From positions 12,735,842 to 12,799,841 of the forward strand of contig CM042084.1 in the NCBI GenBank assembly GCA_023512835.1: 64,000 bases of DNA, written 5' to 3'. The position numbers and the translations under genes are program-made. Each line of letters starts with the position of its first letter. Positions within the stretch are counted from its first letter, which is position 1. The stretch is from Taxillus chinensis (taxonomy: Eukaryota > Streptophyta > Magnoliopsida > Santalales > Loranthaceae). Under the pieces are notes generated by a model, which had not been told where the DNA came from, ran no database searches, and saw nothing but the letters and a program-made list of their open reading frames with translations. Positions 1 to 11,700 of this stretch are shown one piece after another.

Positions 1-386
1 AATGTCCCTCGAAAAGAATTGAACCGGATCAAAGCATCCTCCTTTAAAGACCAAGGGAATAATTCCAATCGATAAAATCCTCTCGGCACTCCTTGTCTTC
101 TCATTGTTCTGCATATCTCGCACAAATCTGGCTAAATGGTGGTGAGGATCCTCCAAAGGTGTTCCCCAAAACCGTTTCGCACTACTAAATTAATGAGCCG
201 TGGAGAAAACTCAAAATTTTCTCTCAAGAGAGGTGATGGATAGATAGGATTTCGATATCGAAACATCAGGAGTATGATGCTCCTAACCTGGCCGAGATCT
301 GACCCATTATCTTCCTCATGTTGTTGTTGTTCTTCCATAATCGAACACGATTCAACACTTTCTTGTTCCCACAACAAATTCTGCAA
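1..386 (-). pseudogene. Ty3/Gypsy gag remnant, runs off the window
   Basis: Read on the minus strand, the last ~130 bases give a gag-like stretch containing EDPHHHLARF and, in another frame, LFPWSLKEDALIRF. This is the 'EDP-H-H...LFPFSLKD-A' signature of plant Athila/Tat-type Gypsy gag. A frame change separates the two parts, so the copy is broken. It is followed (minus strand) by the window edge, and preceded by a primer binding site and an LTR at higher coordinates, which fixes the element as minus-oriented. Family call is from motif memory; the lineage within Gypsy is inferred. Confidence 0.6.
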
Positions 387-672
387 ATCAAACTCTGATT
401 ACTCCAAAATCCAGGGAACGAATTTGATTCTTCTTCAATGCTTGTTTGTCGGACACTCCTTTGCTTTCTACATCTAGCAAAGAATGTATATTCTCAGCTC
501 AGGATCAAACAAATCTTCAAACGTTGATGAACGCTTGCTCATTCATTCGCACCTTATAAAAACAACAATGAACACATACCTAGCATAATACCGCACACTT
601 AGGTTTGGTAATTACAATAAATATGCTTCCACGCTATCAATCACAAATGTACTTTCAACTTTATTACTTTTT

Positions 673-686
673 CCCCAACGGCGCCA
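673..686 (-). other. tRNA-type primer binding site of the Gypsy element
   Basis: The minus strand reads TGGCGCCGTTGGGG, the tRNA-Asp-type primer binding site used by many plant Gypsy elements. It sits directly next to an LTR end beginning TGTTAGC on the plus strand. Confidence 0.7.
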
Positions 687-692
687 AAAACT

Positions 693-1725
693 TGTTAGCA
701 ATTCCATGGCGTCACGGATCGTTACAAGTAATAAAGTGGACTCAAAGTCCGGATGTCGAACCCACAAGGGGAAAATGATCAAGTAAAAAGCTCATTTTGT
801 AAATCCATGATGTATCTAAAGTTGGTTTTGTATCATTAGCAATTTGAATGTTGTAATTTAATTAAACAAAGCAATGTAAATGTTCTTATGGGAGAAAATA
901 GGGATTTGGATGCCAATCAATGTAATTAATTAATCTCTTGTTCTTAAGGCATATTAATTCAAACTTCCCCTTTTTGTTTAAAACCCAACACCTTTGCATG
1001 TACTAGCCTCTTTCGAGTGATCTAGCCGTGTGTATACTCTAGCTTGGGGAACGGGCAACCCATTATGTGCTTAAGTTGTTTGAGTGTAGATTGACATCAC
1101 ACCAACCCTAACTAGGTTACAAGCAAGATTACCGTTTCGCAAATTATAATCTTAGCAAGTCAAGTTTTTTAACTATCTAATTATCAATGTCTTCTTTCGA
1201 TCCATAATTGATTAACCTTATACAAGATTTAAGGTGGCAAACTTAAATCTCACATGCTAACTCAAAAGACTTGATAAACATAATGGGAATTTCAAATTAA
1301 CTAGCCAAAAGAAATGAAATTAAAAACTTACATCAAATCCATCCTCCTCCCATGGAGGTTTAAGCTACATAGCAAATAAGAAAACCATTGTTTTACTATG
1401 AGAACCCAATACACTTCTCTCCCTCTCCCGAATGAACGACACCCCAATTACATGAAAAATCCCTTTTTGTCTTACCATCTTGTGCATAACCGCATCCCCT
1501 AACCAGTTAACTATTCCTCCATTAATTCAAACTCGTTTCCTCTCAAAAGGTTGAATGAGCATCGTCGATCCTTTAATGAAGGATTACATGTCAGACATCG
1601 TGGCATTTATGAGGATTAGGTTGATCCCATCGTCCACCTCCTTTAACCTCAACCTGGCGAATCGCCGCAGAGCCTTAAACGCCAATTGCCATTGCCTCCT
1701 AGTTGCTGGACATCCAGAACATCCC
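693..1725 (-). repeat. 5' LTR of the minus-strand Gypsy element
   Basis: Starts about 7 bases beyond the primer binding site. It carries the 'TCGAACCCACAAGG' segment and overall layout typical of plant Gypsy LTRs that use this primer site. The inner edge is secure; the outer edge near 1,725 is a guess, because a MITE begins at about 1,732 and no clear CA/TSD was found. No gene is visible inside. Confidence 0.5.
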
Positions 1726-1870
1726 CCACTTGGGCATGTTTGGTGCATATTTTTGGTTTTTTTGTTTTCAAAAACTGTATTTGAAAATATGTGTTTTATG
1801 TCAAATTATAAATAACTTTTTATTTGGTATGTATTTTTACAAAAATGTTTTCATTTTTATTCTTTAATGC

Positions 1871-1872
<2 letters not shown>

Positions 1873-1958
<86 letters not shown>
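1873..1958 (+). repeat. (AG)n microsatellite, about 43 units
   Basis: Uninterrupted AG dinucleotide tract seen directly. Open frames across it (Arg-Glu or Ser-Leu runs) are repeat artefacts. Confidence 0.95.
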
Positions 1959-1959
<1 letters not shown>

Positions 1960-2220
1960 CAGCCGGGCGCACACACGCAGGAGCAGCAGCGGCAGCGGGG
2001 GAACATGCGCAGGGGGAGATCGGAGCGTGGGGGGAGAGGGGAGGTCGCTGCACGGGGAGATCAGCATCAGGGGGAGAGGGGAGGTCGCGTGGGGGGTAGG
2101 GCATCGCGTGCAAGGGGAGATTGGCACCGGGGGAGAGGGGAGATCGCGCTAGGAGGTGGGGCATCGTGCTTAGGGGGGAGAGGGGACGTCTTGCGCGAGG
2201 AGGGAGGGGATGGATGGTGG
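1960..2220 (+). repeat. G-rich purine minisatellite
   Basis: Imperfect repeats of about 40 bases built on GGGGGAGAGGGGAGGTCGC and GGGGAGATC(A/G). Strong G-over-C bias on the plus strand with many runs of four or more G, so G-quadruplex potential is high. Confidence 0.75.
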
Positions 2221-2409
2221 TGGACTCATCGGAAAAAAATGAAAGAGAAAACATAAATTAGAAAACATCCTAAATGTGTTTTCATTTTTGACATTTGAAA
2301 ATAAATTGTTTTAAAAAAATTAGTGTCAAACAAGTGAAAATGGATATTTTCTGTATTTAAATGCAGAAAATAAAAAATGAAAGCAGCAACAAAACATGCT
2401 CAGAATTCA

Positions 2410-3480
2410 CGTTTCATAAAAGCGTGATAGCCTCTGTATTTTGGTCTCCATTTTCGGTACCAATTTAAAGTTGTCATTTCATTGGTCTACTTTTGACATT
2501 TATTCATGGGGTTGTGCTGTTTTTATTGGGGTGTTATTTCCATGTTTTTGAAAAAAAAAACTTAACCATTGTTTTATTGAAATCTAATTCTAACCTTTTA
2601 AAATTAGCCATTCTCCTACACAAAGCTTGCATTGAGCTTTGGATTTTGTGTATTTTTGTATACCCACTGACATGTCTGTGATGCTTTGGCCTTGCATTAA
2701 TTTTGTGGGTGATTCATATATGATAAAGAAGGAAGATTGTTTAATTTTGTTTTCAAAAATTCTCATGATAAAATGTTACTATTCTTCTAGGCAACTTTAA
2801 ATGGTAGTCATATTCTTGGTGATAATCTTTTTCCTGTTGTACATATTAAATCATGACTATAATTGTGAGTGTTTTGGATATGAATATAATGTTTGATCTG
2901 GACATTTTTTATTCAGCTTTTAATCCTATTTCTTTTTTTCAGCTGATTGAGTTTTTGTTCGATCTGATTGAATATTTGCTTAGTTGAGTTTTTTTTATAC
3001 ACTTCTTATCCTGTAACCCTCTTCAAGACCCAAATACAAAATATACCCAAAAACTACAGATTTTGTTTTGCTTACCCTTTCAAGCCTGCTGCAATTTCAA
3101 AGCCGACAAAAAATCCAATATAAAAGTCCAAGCCTTTTTTTAATCCATTTTAATTTAATTAACCAGAAAAAAAAAAAGGAAAATGGAAAATGGTAATGGG
3201 CGTGAATGGTGGAATAAATTAAGACGAGAGCCACTATTTAAAGAAGGCATTAGGGTTTCCATAAAAGTTAAAAATAAGTTAATAGCGTCCACCTTGGCTT
3301 CCAAATTGCATGCACTGGAATAGTAAGAATATCTCACCATGTGCCCTAGTTTGGTAGCTCTATCGCGGAGTGGGGTCACTCGATCTCTAGGCTCGCAGCT
3401 ACATCCTTCAATATTTTCTACTTCATCAATTACATCATATCTCCAATTCATTCATCATTCAATGCCATAGAGATTCGCGA
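2410..3480. other. Intergenic, no gene seen
   Basis: AT-rich non-coding DNA with homopolymer runs. Short open frames have no recognisable motifs. The distal part is the upstream region of the SPRY gene. Confidence 0.6.
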
Positions 3481-3503
3481 CAACCCAATACATATATTTG
3501 AGA
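3481..3503 (+). promoter_or_regulatory. Possible core promoter of the SPRY gene
   Basis: A CCAAT motif followed by CATATATTTG lies roughly 100 bases upstream of the ATG, just before a GC-rich leader. Position fits a TATA region, but this is inference only. Confidence 0.3.
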
Positions 3504-3596
3504 GACGCGCGCGCCGCAGACACCAAAAGCCAAGGCCGCTCGTCGCAGCGGCGATAGTGGGTGCAGGAATATCTTCTCTCCTATATTCTCGTCAAC

Positions 3597-5425
3597 ATGT
3601 TCTTGGGGTGGTGGTGCTGCTGCATGAACCCGCGAAAGGCGCCCGTGAACGCGGCAGCGTTAGAGGCTCCACCTCACCCGCAGCGTAAGCCCTCTGGCGG
3701 TCTCTGCCACCGCTCGCAGGTTGACCCGGAAAGCGTAAGCGGCAGGGTGAATCACCACCGGTCTAATCGCCGAGGGGATTTCGAGGATACCAAGCACGCG
3801 CCGTTCAATTGGTCGGATCACCCATCCCTGATCAACGACGCGGTCGAGAACGGGTGGGGTCAGTTCGCCTTCAAGAGAAGCGATCCCTGCGGCCTCAAGC
3901 CCACCAGCGGCCTGGTGGAGATCAAGTGGGAGGCGGCCCCTGGATCGGCGGAGAATATGCAGAAGATCAGGCTGAACCGCGGCATGGAAAAGACCGCGGC
4001 GGCGCGTGTCTCGGACGATGCGGCGGCGGTTACCAAAACGGAGTTGCCGTTGCCGGGACCTCCGCTGGGGTCGTCGTTCCCCCAGGAGGCCTACTTTGAG
4101 ATCACGCTGCTGAGCAACGAGGAAGAAGACAAGGAATTAGGAGAGACGGAAAAGGTGATTCGGGAGAATTCTTATTGCGTGGGCGGGAAAGAGGGATCGG
4201 AGGCCGGTACGGCGGATGTGAAGTTGTCGGTGGGGCTGTCGGAGGCGGAATCGATTCCTTTGAAACATCCCGGCAGCTATCCGGCGTCCATCGGGTTCAA
4301 CTCTAATGGCTCCGTCTTCCTTGATGGTAGCGATCCAATTAATTATCGTCCCTTTCTTTTTGCTAATCACTATGTTACCATTAAATCCCACTACTATAAA
4401 TATATTTATGTTGTAGAGCTGAGTCACAGACAGACCAGCTACCAAAACTAAAGTAATGGCGTGAAATTATCTACTTAATTACTTAATTTTGTAGAGGGTG
4501 AAATAACCACCTTTGCATTCTATAAAAAAAGATAAAAACCATATTATCTTGTAGAGAGTGGAGATTAATATATTGCTAGCCAGGTATGAGTCTCAAGTAA
4601 GCATAGCATCAGCTGGTGTGATGACGTGTGATTAATTGTAAAGCCTGTATATAGATTTTTTTTTTATGATAACAATATATGCATATGATGTGAATCTTAT
4701 GATACATTTTTAAAAAAAAAAGAAAGACAAATATTCTCATGTAGAGAAGTGCTAGGTATGAGCCTTAAGCAAGTACCGTGGCGCCACATGATAGTCAATC
4801 TTGTAGCTTATTACACAATATTGGAGCTTGTATATAGATTTTTTTTATGGTAACAATATATGCATATGATGTGAATCTTATGATACATTTTTTTTTAAAA
4901 AGTCTGTGCATGTGTTGGATCACAATAAATTGTTCCGTTTCAGGAGTGAAGCTGGTGCCTGAATCGGACAAGGGAACGTGGAGCCAGCCAAACAGAGTGA
5001 TTGGGTGCGGGTTCAACCCCATGGAGAAGAAGGTGTTCTTCACCCTTGATTCCGAACTGGTGCGAGTCATCAACTGCAAGCCTGACGCATTCGGGGCTCC
5101 CCTCTTCCCGACCATCGCTGCCAACGCGGACGTCACCGTCCTGTTCAACCTCGGCCAGGCGGCTTTCAAGTACGCGCCCCCCAACTCCCACCGGACTCCC
5201 AACCCGTGCTTCGTCAGACGGCCCTCTAACTACGCCGCCGCAGCCGGAAACGCGGCCTTCGAGGACAGCTCAGAGCTCTTCTCCATGGCCATCGGCGAGA
5301 CCGGCCAGTGGCACAACCGCTTCGCGCTTCCCACAGCCACGCCTAACCGGATTAGCTATACCGACAATGATTGCATTCATGGGGTGGAGCCACCAAATTC
5401 AATGCCGTCATCAATGGAGTTCTAG
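3597..5425 (+). CDS. SPRY-domain protein, two exons
   Basis: Exons 3597-4326 and 4944-5425; 403 codons plus TAG. The intron is GT-AG (G|GTAGCG ... TTTCAG|GA), phase 1, restoring Asp-Gly-Val. The start is the first ATG of the frame (MFLGWWCCC); upstream in-frame sequence lacks another ATG. Residues ~163-315 form a SPRY-like domain: AYFEITLL, a VGLSE strand, a GFNSNGSVF-like turn, then GCGFNPMEKKVFFTLD and LFPTI...VTVLFNLG. Such domains are protein-interaction modules; plants have a small family of these proteins of unknown role. The N-terminus WWCCC could be membrane-associated or acylated (inference). Exons are GC-rich against AT-rich surroundings. No lesion seen, so probably functional. Confidence 0.85.
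4551..4897. repeat. Tandem duplication inside the SPRY intron
   Basis: Copy 1 (about 4551-4720) and copy 2 (about 4741-4897) both start with GTAGAGA, share GGTATGAG.CT.AA, and end with the segment around 'AACAATATATGCATATGATG'. A third partial start (GTAGAGGGTG) lies at 4493. The copies have diverged in the middle. Confidence 0.75.
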
Positions 5426-5429
5426 ATAG

Positions 5430-6047
5430 ACGTTATCAACGCTGGGTGACCACAGAGAATTCATAAACACAAATCCTCGATCGCTCGACTGCGACTGGTA
5501 TTTCATTTTGTTTTTTTTTTAGTTATTCATGTAAAAGGTTTTTTTTTTGTTTCTTTTCTTATTTAAGAGTTTATAAACGTATGAATACACTTGTAGCTAG
5601 AGAAAGTGTAGGTAATAACGGATTGCTGCAAATCTGATCTTTGATACAAACTGACCTATCTCTAAATTAACAACTGAGCTGATGACTATATATGTCGGCT
5701 TTATTTTTTAGTTCACCATTAGCATATATAGCCAAAACGGACTACATTTTGTACTATTAGTATGGACTAGTGGTGCATTCTATGGATTTGGTGGGATATG
5801 TAAATTTAATATACATGAATTGGGCTGATTTGATTATGTATTAAAGTGCAAAAAGCAGCTGCTGATGCAAAACATGACAAAAAAGTAATGATGAATCAAA
5901 CTTTGATTTTGAGCCATTAAGTTTTACAAATAAAAAATTTTGATCAGATGAATTAATCAGATTAGGAATTAGATGCTGATGTGTCTCAATCCAACCTGAT
6001 GATTAGTATGAAAAAAAAAATCTATGATTTGCAGTAATGTTCAATAG

Positions 6048-6121
<74 letters not shown>

Positions 6122-8759
6122 AGTCATTATATATTACCAATAAGGCAGAATTTAAAATAAAAAATAAATAATTATAAATATATAAGAACTATAAATTAAT
6201 ATTTATTAAAATTCAAAAGTTAATATACTAAAATCAATTAGTTATAGGAAAACTTATCTTTAGTTCTATATTAAAGTCTACTTTGATCGGTAACTTATAA
6301 GTAATACAGAAGATTGTAATCAAATTATCAACATCCTATATTAGGTTCTACTTTAATTGGTAATTAACTCCTCACTCTAATAATATTAGCCATCAGTCGT
6401 GGGGTTGCGCTTCTGTGAAAGGGCCCTGCATTCGACAACGTGCATGCATACGTTTAACGTGCCAACGTGGTGAGATTATTATCTTGCTGGCCTTGAGTAT
6501 CTCACGTGGCCTCACAATTGGTTGGTTGTTGTTCCACGACTTCTCAGCAATATCACGGCTGGGGGTAAGCTATCACAGTTGTTACGGGCGTTGCCTGAAC
6601 CATATCAGTAAGTCCTATGACGAAGCCCGCTCTTGGAGTTGAGTTCGAATCCTTCACGAATCACAATACATTAAAATTACATTCTTATTTTAAAATTTAT
6701 AATTTTAATTTAAAAAATATCAAAATTATATGATAAGCCGAATTAGATTTTTTTTAAAAAACATACTATTATTTTTAAAAATTATGAATTAAAATAAAAT
6801 TTTATCATGAATAATTTTAAATTTATTATTTAAAAAAATAATTTTATTTTTAAAATAAATATCATTGTACCTAAATTTTATTTTTATATCTATAAGAGAC
6901 AGTAGGTTTTCTATAATTTAACGTTTCTAATAATTTAGGGAAAAAACATATAAAATTATTAAAAATTCATTTGTAGCAGGTTCCCTAAAATAGAGTATAT
7001 GGATAGAATAAATAGTAAATCCTCATCTTTAGATATTTACTATTCATCCTTAAATGCTTTTTCTATAATTTTTTAATACATATATTAAACTTTTAACTTT
7101 TTGATTGGTTATAATAAATAAAAAGATGATAGAAAAATAATATAAAATAAATTAAATAATAAATAAAAATAAAAATAAAAAATGAAATATTTGATGTTTT
7201 TAAAAACTAAGTAATTTTTTTACTAGAATTCAAAATAAAATGTTGCGACAACAACACTTTAAACATTGGATAATTAAATGGAAAATGGTAGATGTCGATG
7301 GAATTGTTTGACCAACCCAACCGTGACGAACATCCTGCTTCCTTCGTCAACCCGCGAAACTATTGATTGCTACTTACTCATCTCTTTTACTTCCTCCCCT
7401 GCCGGCCATAATCTCACAGAAAGTCAACACCATATTTCAGCTGTCTCCACACTCTGTCGGGAAAAGGGATAGAAGATCTAGCAGGATCTGTGTACACAGC
7501 ATGCTACATAAATTAATTCGTGATCTACACGACCAACTGAAACGTTAGGGAGGGTGTAGCGGCGACATTAATGTTGGTTATGGTGGCAACAATGGGTGGC
7601 GGCAAAGACGACAGTGATGACCATGGTTGATGGTGGTACAACGTTACTATGGAGGCAGCAGCAACAATGCCCGTGGTTACTACAGCAGAGGTGCTCAACA
7701 CTAGGTCGCTGAAAATCTTACGGCAGTTCTTTTATCCCATTTTTCCCCTTGCTCCTGTGATCTCTCCCTTACAGGGACAAATAAGAACATTAATCGTAAA
7801 CTAAATGCATATTTTTATTAGTTTGAATATTTATTTTAATAAAAAATTTAAAAATTTTACTTTTAAGATTATATATTTTAATAAAAAATTTAATAAAATA
7901 AATAATTTTTATATTCAAACTCGTTATTATTCACTCTTTATTTATTAAAAAATTATATTTTTTTATAATATTTATTTTTCGATTTATTCTTCCATCCAAT
8001 AAATGTACCATTCTACTCTCTTAAACATCTCTCCTTCAAACATTACTATTTTTCTTCCACTAATTACATGACTGACTTAATTTATCACCAATTATAAAAT
8101 TAAAAAAATTATCATCAAATTATTAAACTTTAAATTAATACAGAAACTCTTACGTATCTTTCCGTAAGTGGAAAAATTGAATAATATACTGATATAATTT
8201 AAAATTTTCTTATATATTCTACACTAAAAACAAATAATCCAATTTCCAAACAAAAATCTTTCCCTCGTTCCTCCAACAATTAATATTATTAATGAAAAAT
8301 TATCTTTGCAGCGGGCTAAAAAAAATAGGAAGAATATCCCCCATGACAATTCTATGATATGACTTCAATCCGATGATTCACCAGTCATTCCCTAACTAAA
8401 AATATCAAAATAAATGAACTAAGAATTTTACTTAGTCCAGTAGGCGTCACACTTCTTCAAAGCACAAAACTCCATCAGAACACGGCTTACAACTAAACCT
8501 GACAATCCATATACGCTCATTGTCATACAAAGACGACGAATAGGACAGAAAAACCATTGGATTCATTCCTGATCTGAGAACATACGAGGAACCGGAAAAC
8601 AGTTTACTTTTACAAGGCAGAAGAATAAATAAAACCAAACCAATGAAATGTCTGCGTATTAAAGATCAAAAGTAGCTAAATCTGGCGGGCAGCATTATCT
8701 ACTGCAGTGTACACGATAATACAGGGTACTGAAAATATGCTAGTAACGCAGAGCATGTG
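5430..8759. other. Intergenic, AT-rich, no gene recognised
   Basis: Mostly AT-rich DNA. Contains the (TA)n tract at 6049-6116. A GC-richer patch at ~6400-6660 ends with AGTTCGAATCC, which resembles a Pol III B box (possible SINE). Another GC-richer patch lies at ~7280-7740 with GGTGGC-type motifs. Open frames are short and show no family motif. Confidence 0.6.
6049..6116. repeat. (TA)n microsatellite
   Basis: Uninterrupted TA repeat seen directly, about 34 units. Confidence 0.95.
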
Positions 8760-11700
8760 TCATACAATATGTGGATATTGCTTAGCCTGCTGCTTCACCC
8801 TTCTCTTGTATTCAATAGGATCCTACAAATGCCAGAATCAAACCGAATTCAGAAACACGAACGCAAACGTGTCAAAAACCAGTGCATTTGTTGTACCTGG
8901 ATGAAAAGCTGATACCCATCGGTTTGTGCAGGATCTGCAGGATTCGGCTGGTCTAGAAGATCCTGAATACCCACTAGAATTTGCTTCACCGTAATAGCAG
9001 GCCTCCAGCCCTGTATCATCACCAACCCTTGAGTAGCTGCAAGTTTAGGAACTGCACATCAATATCTCTAATGTCACATGTTATGTGGCAATACTCACAC
9101 TGTCCTCATTCAGGATTGACAAGCACACGGTTCCAGAAGGGTAGACATTAGGGTGGAAGAAGCCCGGAGGAAACTTGCACTTCGGTGGCTTGCTTGGATA
9201 GTCTTCACTGAAGTGCAGAGCAAGTGGGAAGTAGCCACCCTCCCAGTCAGTCTGACAAATTTTTAAAAAGATGGCATCACTTCAATCAGGCAGTGGAAAG
9301 GCTATTTAACATGGTCCTAGAAGCTCTTTAAATTCACTAAAAGACATATTTGGCAGCAACTCTTACGAGAAGAAAGAAAAGACAAAGGTAAACCACGACG
9401 CAACCACACTATTGTAATAAGGATCTCAAACAAATAAATTCTAAAGAGGCAAAAAAATTGTTAAAAAAGAACAAATCCGATATACGAATCTCCAACAATT
9501 AGTGGGATCAAAAAAAAATAGGCCACTCAAGACAATATGGATGCAATTTTCCCTCATAATTAATTAATTAATTATAAGAGATCTGTTTGAGACTCGACAG
9601 GCCGCCTACTCATGAGCACGTTGTCAGGTCAAGCCATTTTAATCTCGGCGTAGTTATAGTTTAATGAGAACAAGAAATGCCACTTAAACCTTAATGCAAG
9701 TTCTAAGAAAGGATTAGTGTTTTAGGATTAGATACAAGTTTATTAAGGAGCCAAGGCAACCAACACGTTGTACACTAAGATTAATATTTGTGTATATTTC
9801 TTAAGAATTAGAAAAATCAGATATAGAACAAATTCAATGATTCATACATAAAAAAGTAGGTACAGAAACATAAATATGAAATGTCAATACAAAATATCAA
9901 ATTGCCTAGAATATATGTTTTACGACTTTAATTAACATCCAACAATAATCTAAAAATTGTTAACAAAATTATCCAAAATTTAGGTCAAGCAATTCAAATA
10001 TTAACTTCAAAAAAGAAATATATGAAAAACTCCAAACAATAAGTTTATTGGACTTAGAATATGTAAATTCATGACCAAAATAGCCTTATATAAACAGAAT
10101 CTCTAAACAATTGAAAAATCTAATTCTAACAACGTTTCTGCCCCTGCAATAATTTATATAAATTAAAAATACAAAATTAGGTCAAAAAAATAATAAAAAC
10201 TAAGCAAAACTGAAAACTACTAATCGCATAGTGCTGAGTGTGCTTCTCTCTTTTGCACAGGGCATGAGTGGACGTGATGTTTGCACATTCAACTGTTCAG
10301 CACACATGTTTCTCAGAACAATCAAACTTCAATTGCTCGTCATGTAGGCTATTCGGAGCATTATTTACAAGCCGATTGTTCTATGCAAGTTGAGTTGTGA
10401 GGTTTCATCAACATGTCACTAAAAATCAACAAACAAATCATCCAAGTGATAGAGCTATTACTTTGGCCTACATCACTAGAACCGAGTAAACTAAAATCAT
10501 CCTTAATGTTTTCATCAGCATGCACATTTTGTTCAACTCAAGGTAGTTGAAAGCGCTAGGTGCACTTAAGGCGCTAGGGATATCCTAAGCGCAAAGGACA
10601 AAAAAAGAAAAAAAGAAAAAAAAATACTCGCTTTAGTAAAGCGAACCGCATGTTATAAAAGAAACATATATATTATTCATAAACAACAATCCATCAAACA
10701 AAATGTCTACAAATCATCCTCATTACAACTACTATCATAAATTCATCAAATAAAATGTCTACAGATCATCCTCATTATAACTACTATCAATCTCTTTATT
10801 ATCAGAGTTATATTCTTCAACATAATCTTCTGGATCATCAGAATCTTCATCTTTCTCTTTCAAGCCATGGACTGCAGAGCCTTTAGAACTACCAATGCTT
10901 AAGTTTAACCTTTCTTGAGTTAACTTGGCTTGCTTTCTAGTAAATCTGGAGGGTTCTCTAACCCCGGCTGCTCTAGCCACAACACTCCAAGTTTAGTTAT
11001 CAGTCTCATCTCCAAAAATTTCATTATTTTTTGCCTCATCTTCGTCTTCACCATTCCCTACTCCCATTTTTCCAATCAACCACTCATTACTATCATCAAT
11101 GTCTAGCAAAGCAATAGGATCAATGACATCCTTATCGAGCCTTGAGTGCTTGATTGTATTTCACAAAAACCAAGTTATTTAATTTTTTCATTTCCGGTTT
11201 GTTTTTCCTCTTGGTGTAAATTTACAACCATAAAAAAATATGAAGAGTAAAGTAACTAAGTATTAGTTTGATAAAATTACTATTTATTAAATAAATTATA
11301 AGACTAAAATAACTTGTTCAAAGACACTCCAATTGCATTCACATCCAAAAGCATACATGTGAGTAATCAAAAACGCACACAAGAAGTGCATGAAAGGCGA
11401 TAATACAAAAACAAAAACAACAACCCAATCAAAAAGAGCAACCATTCACAACATCCCAAAGGGAAGAATAACACATCCTGCCCGAAACGTAAAACCAATC
11501 ATCCAAAAAACGAAAAAAAGTACAAAAGAGCTCAGCAGCGGGCCGCTCCATATCCTCAAAAACACGCACGTTCCGCTCCCACCAAATACTCCAAAGAAGG
11601 CAATGAGGGACGGCCCGCCACACTGCCGAATGCCGCTCGACAAACAACGCGCGAAGTGACGAGGGCATCACCCACAAAACGCCGAAAAGACCCAGAACCA

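Larger units (their letters stand above)
1732..2405. mobile_element. MITE-like element with (AG)n and G-rich core
   Basis: The left end GGGCATGTTTGGTGCAT and the right end, read on the minus strand as GAGCATGTTTTGTTGCTGC, form an imperfect terminal inverted repeat. AT-rich arms carrying matching 'GTTTTCAAAAA' motifs flank the core. The core is an (AG)n tract followed by ~260 bases of purine-rich imperfect repeats. No transposase is encoded, so it is non-autonomous. Superfamily not certain (hAT-like terminus). Confidence 0.55.

Noticed and set aside
1820..2256. Open frames on both strands over the AG tract and G-rich core
   Set aside because: Translations are Arg-Glu, Ser-Leu and Pro/Gly repeats from a microsatellite and minisatellite inside a MITE; no protein family.
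3340..3420. GC-richer stretch that looked like a tRNA gene
   Set aside because: No cloverleaf, A box and B box could be laid out.
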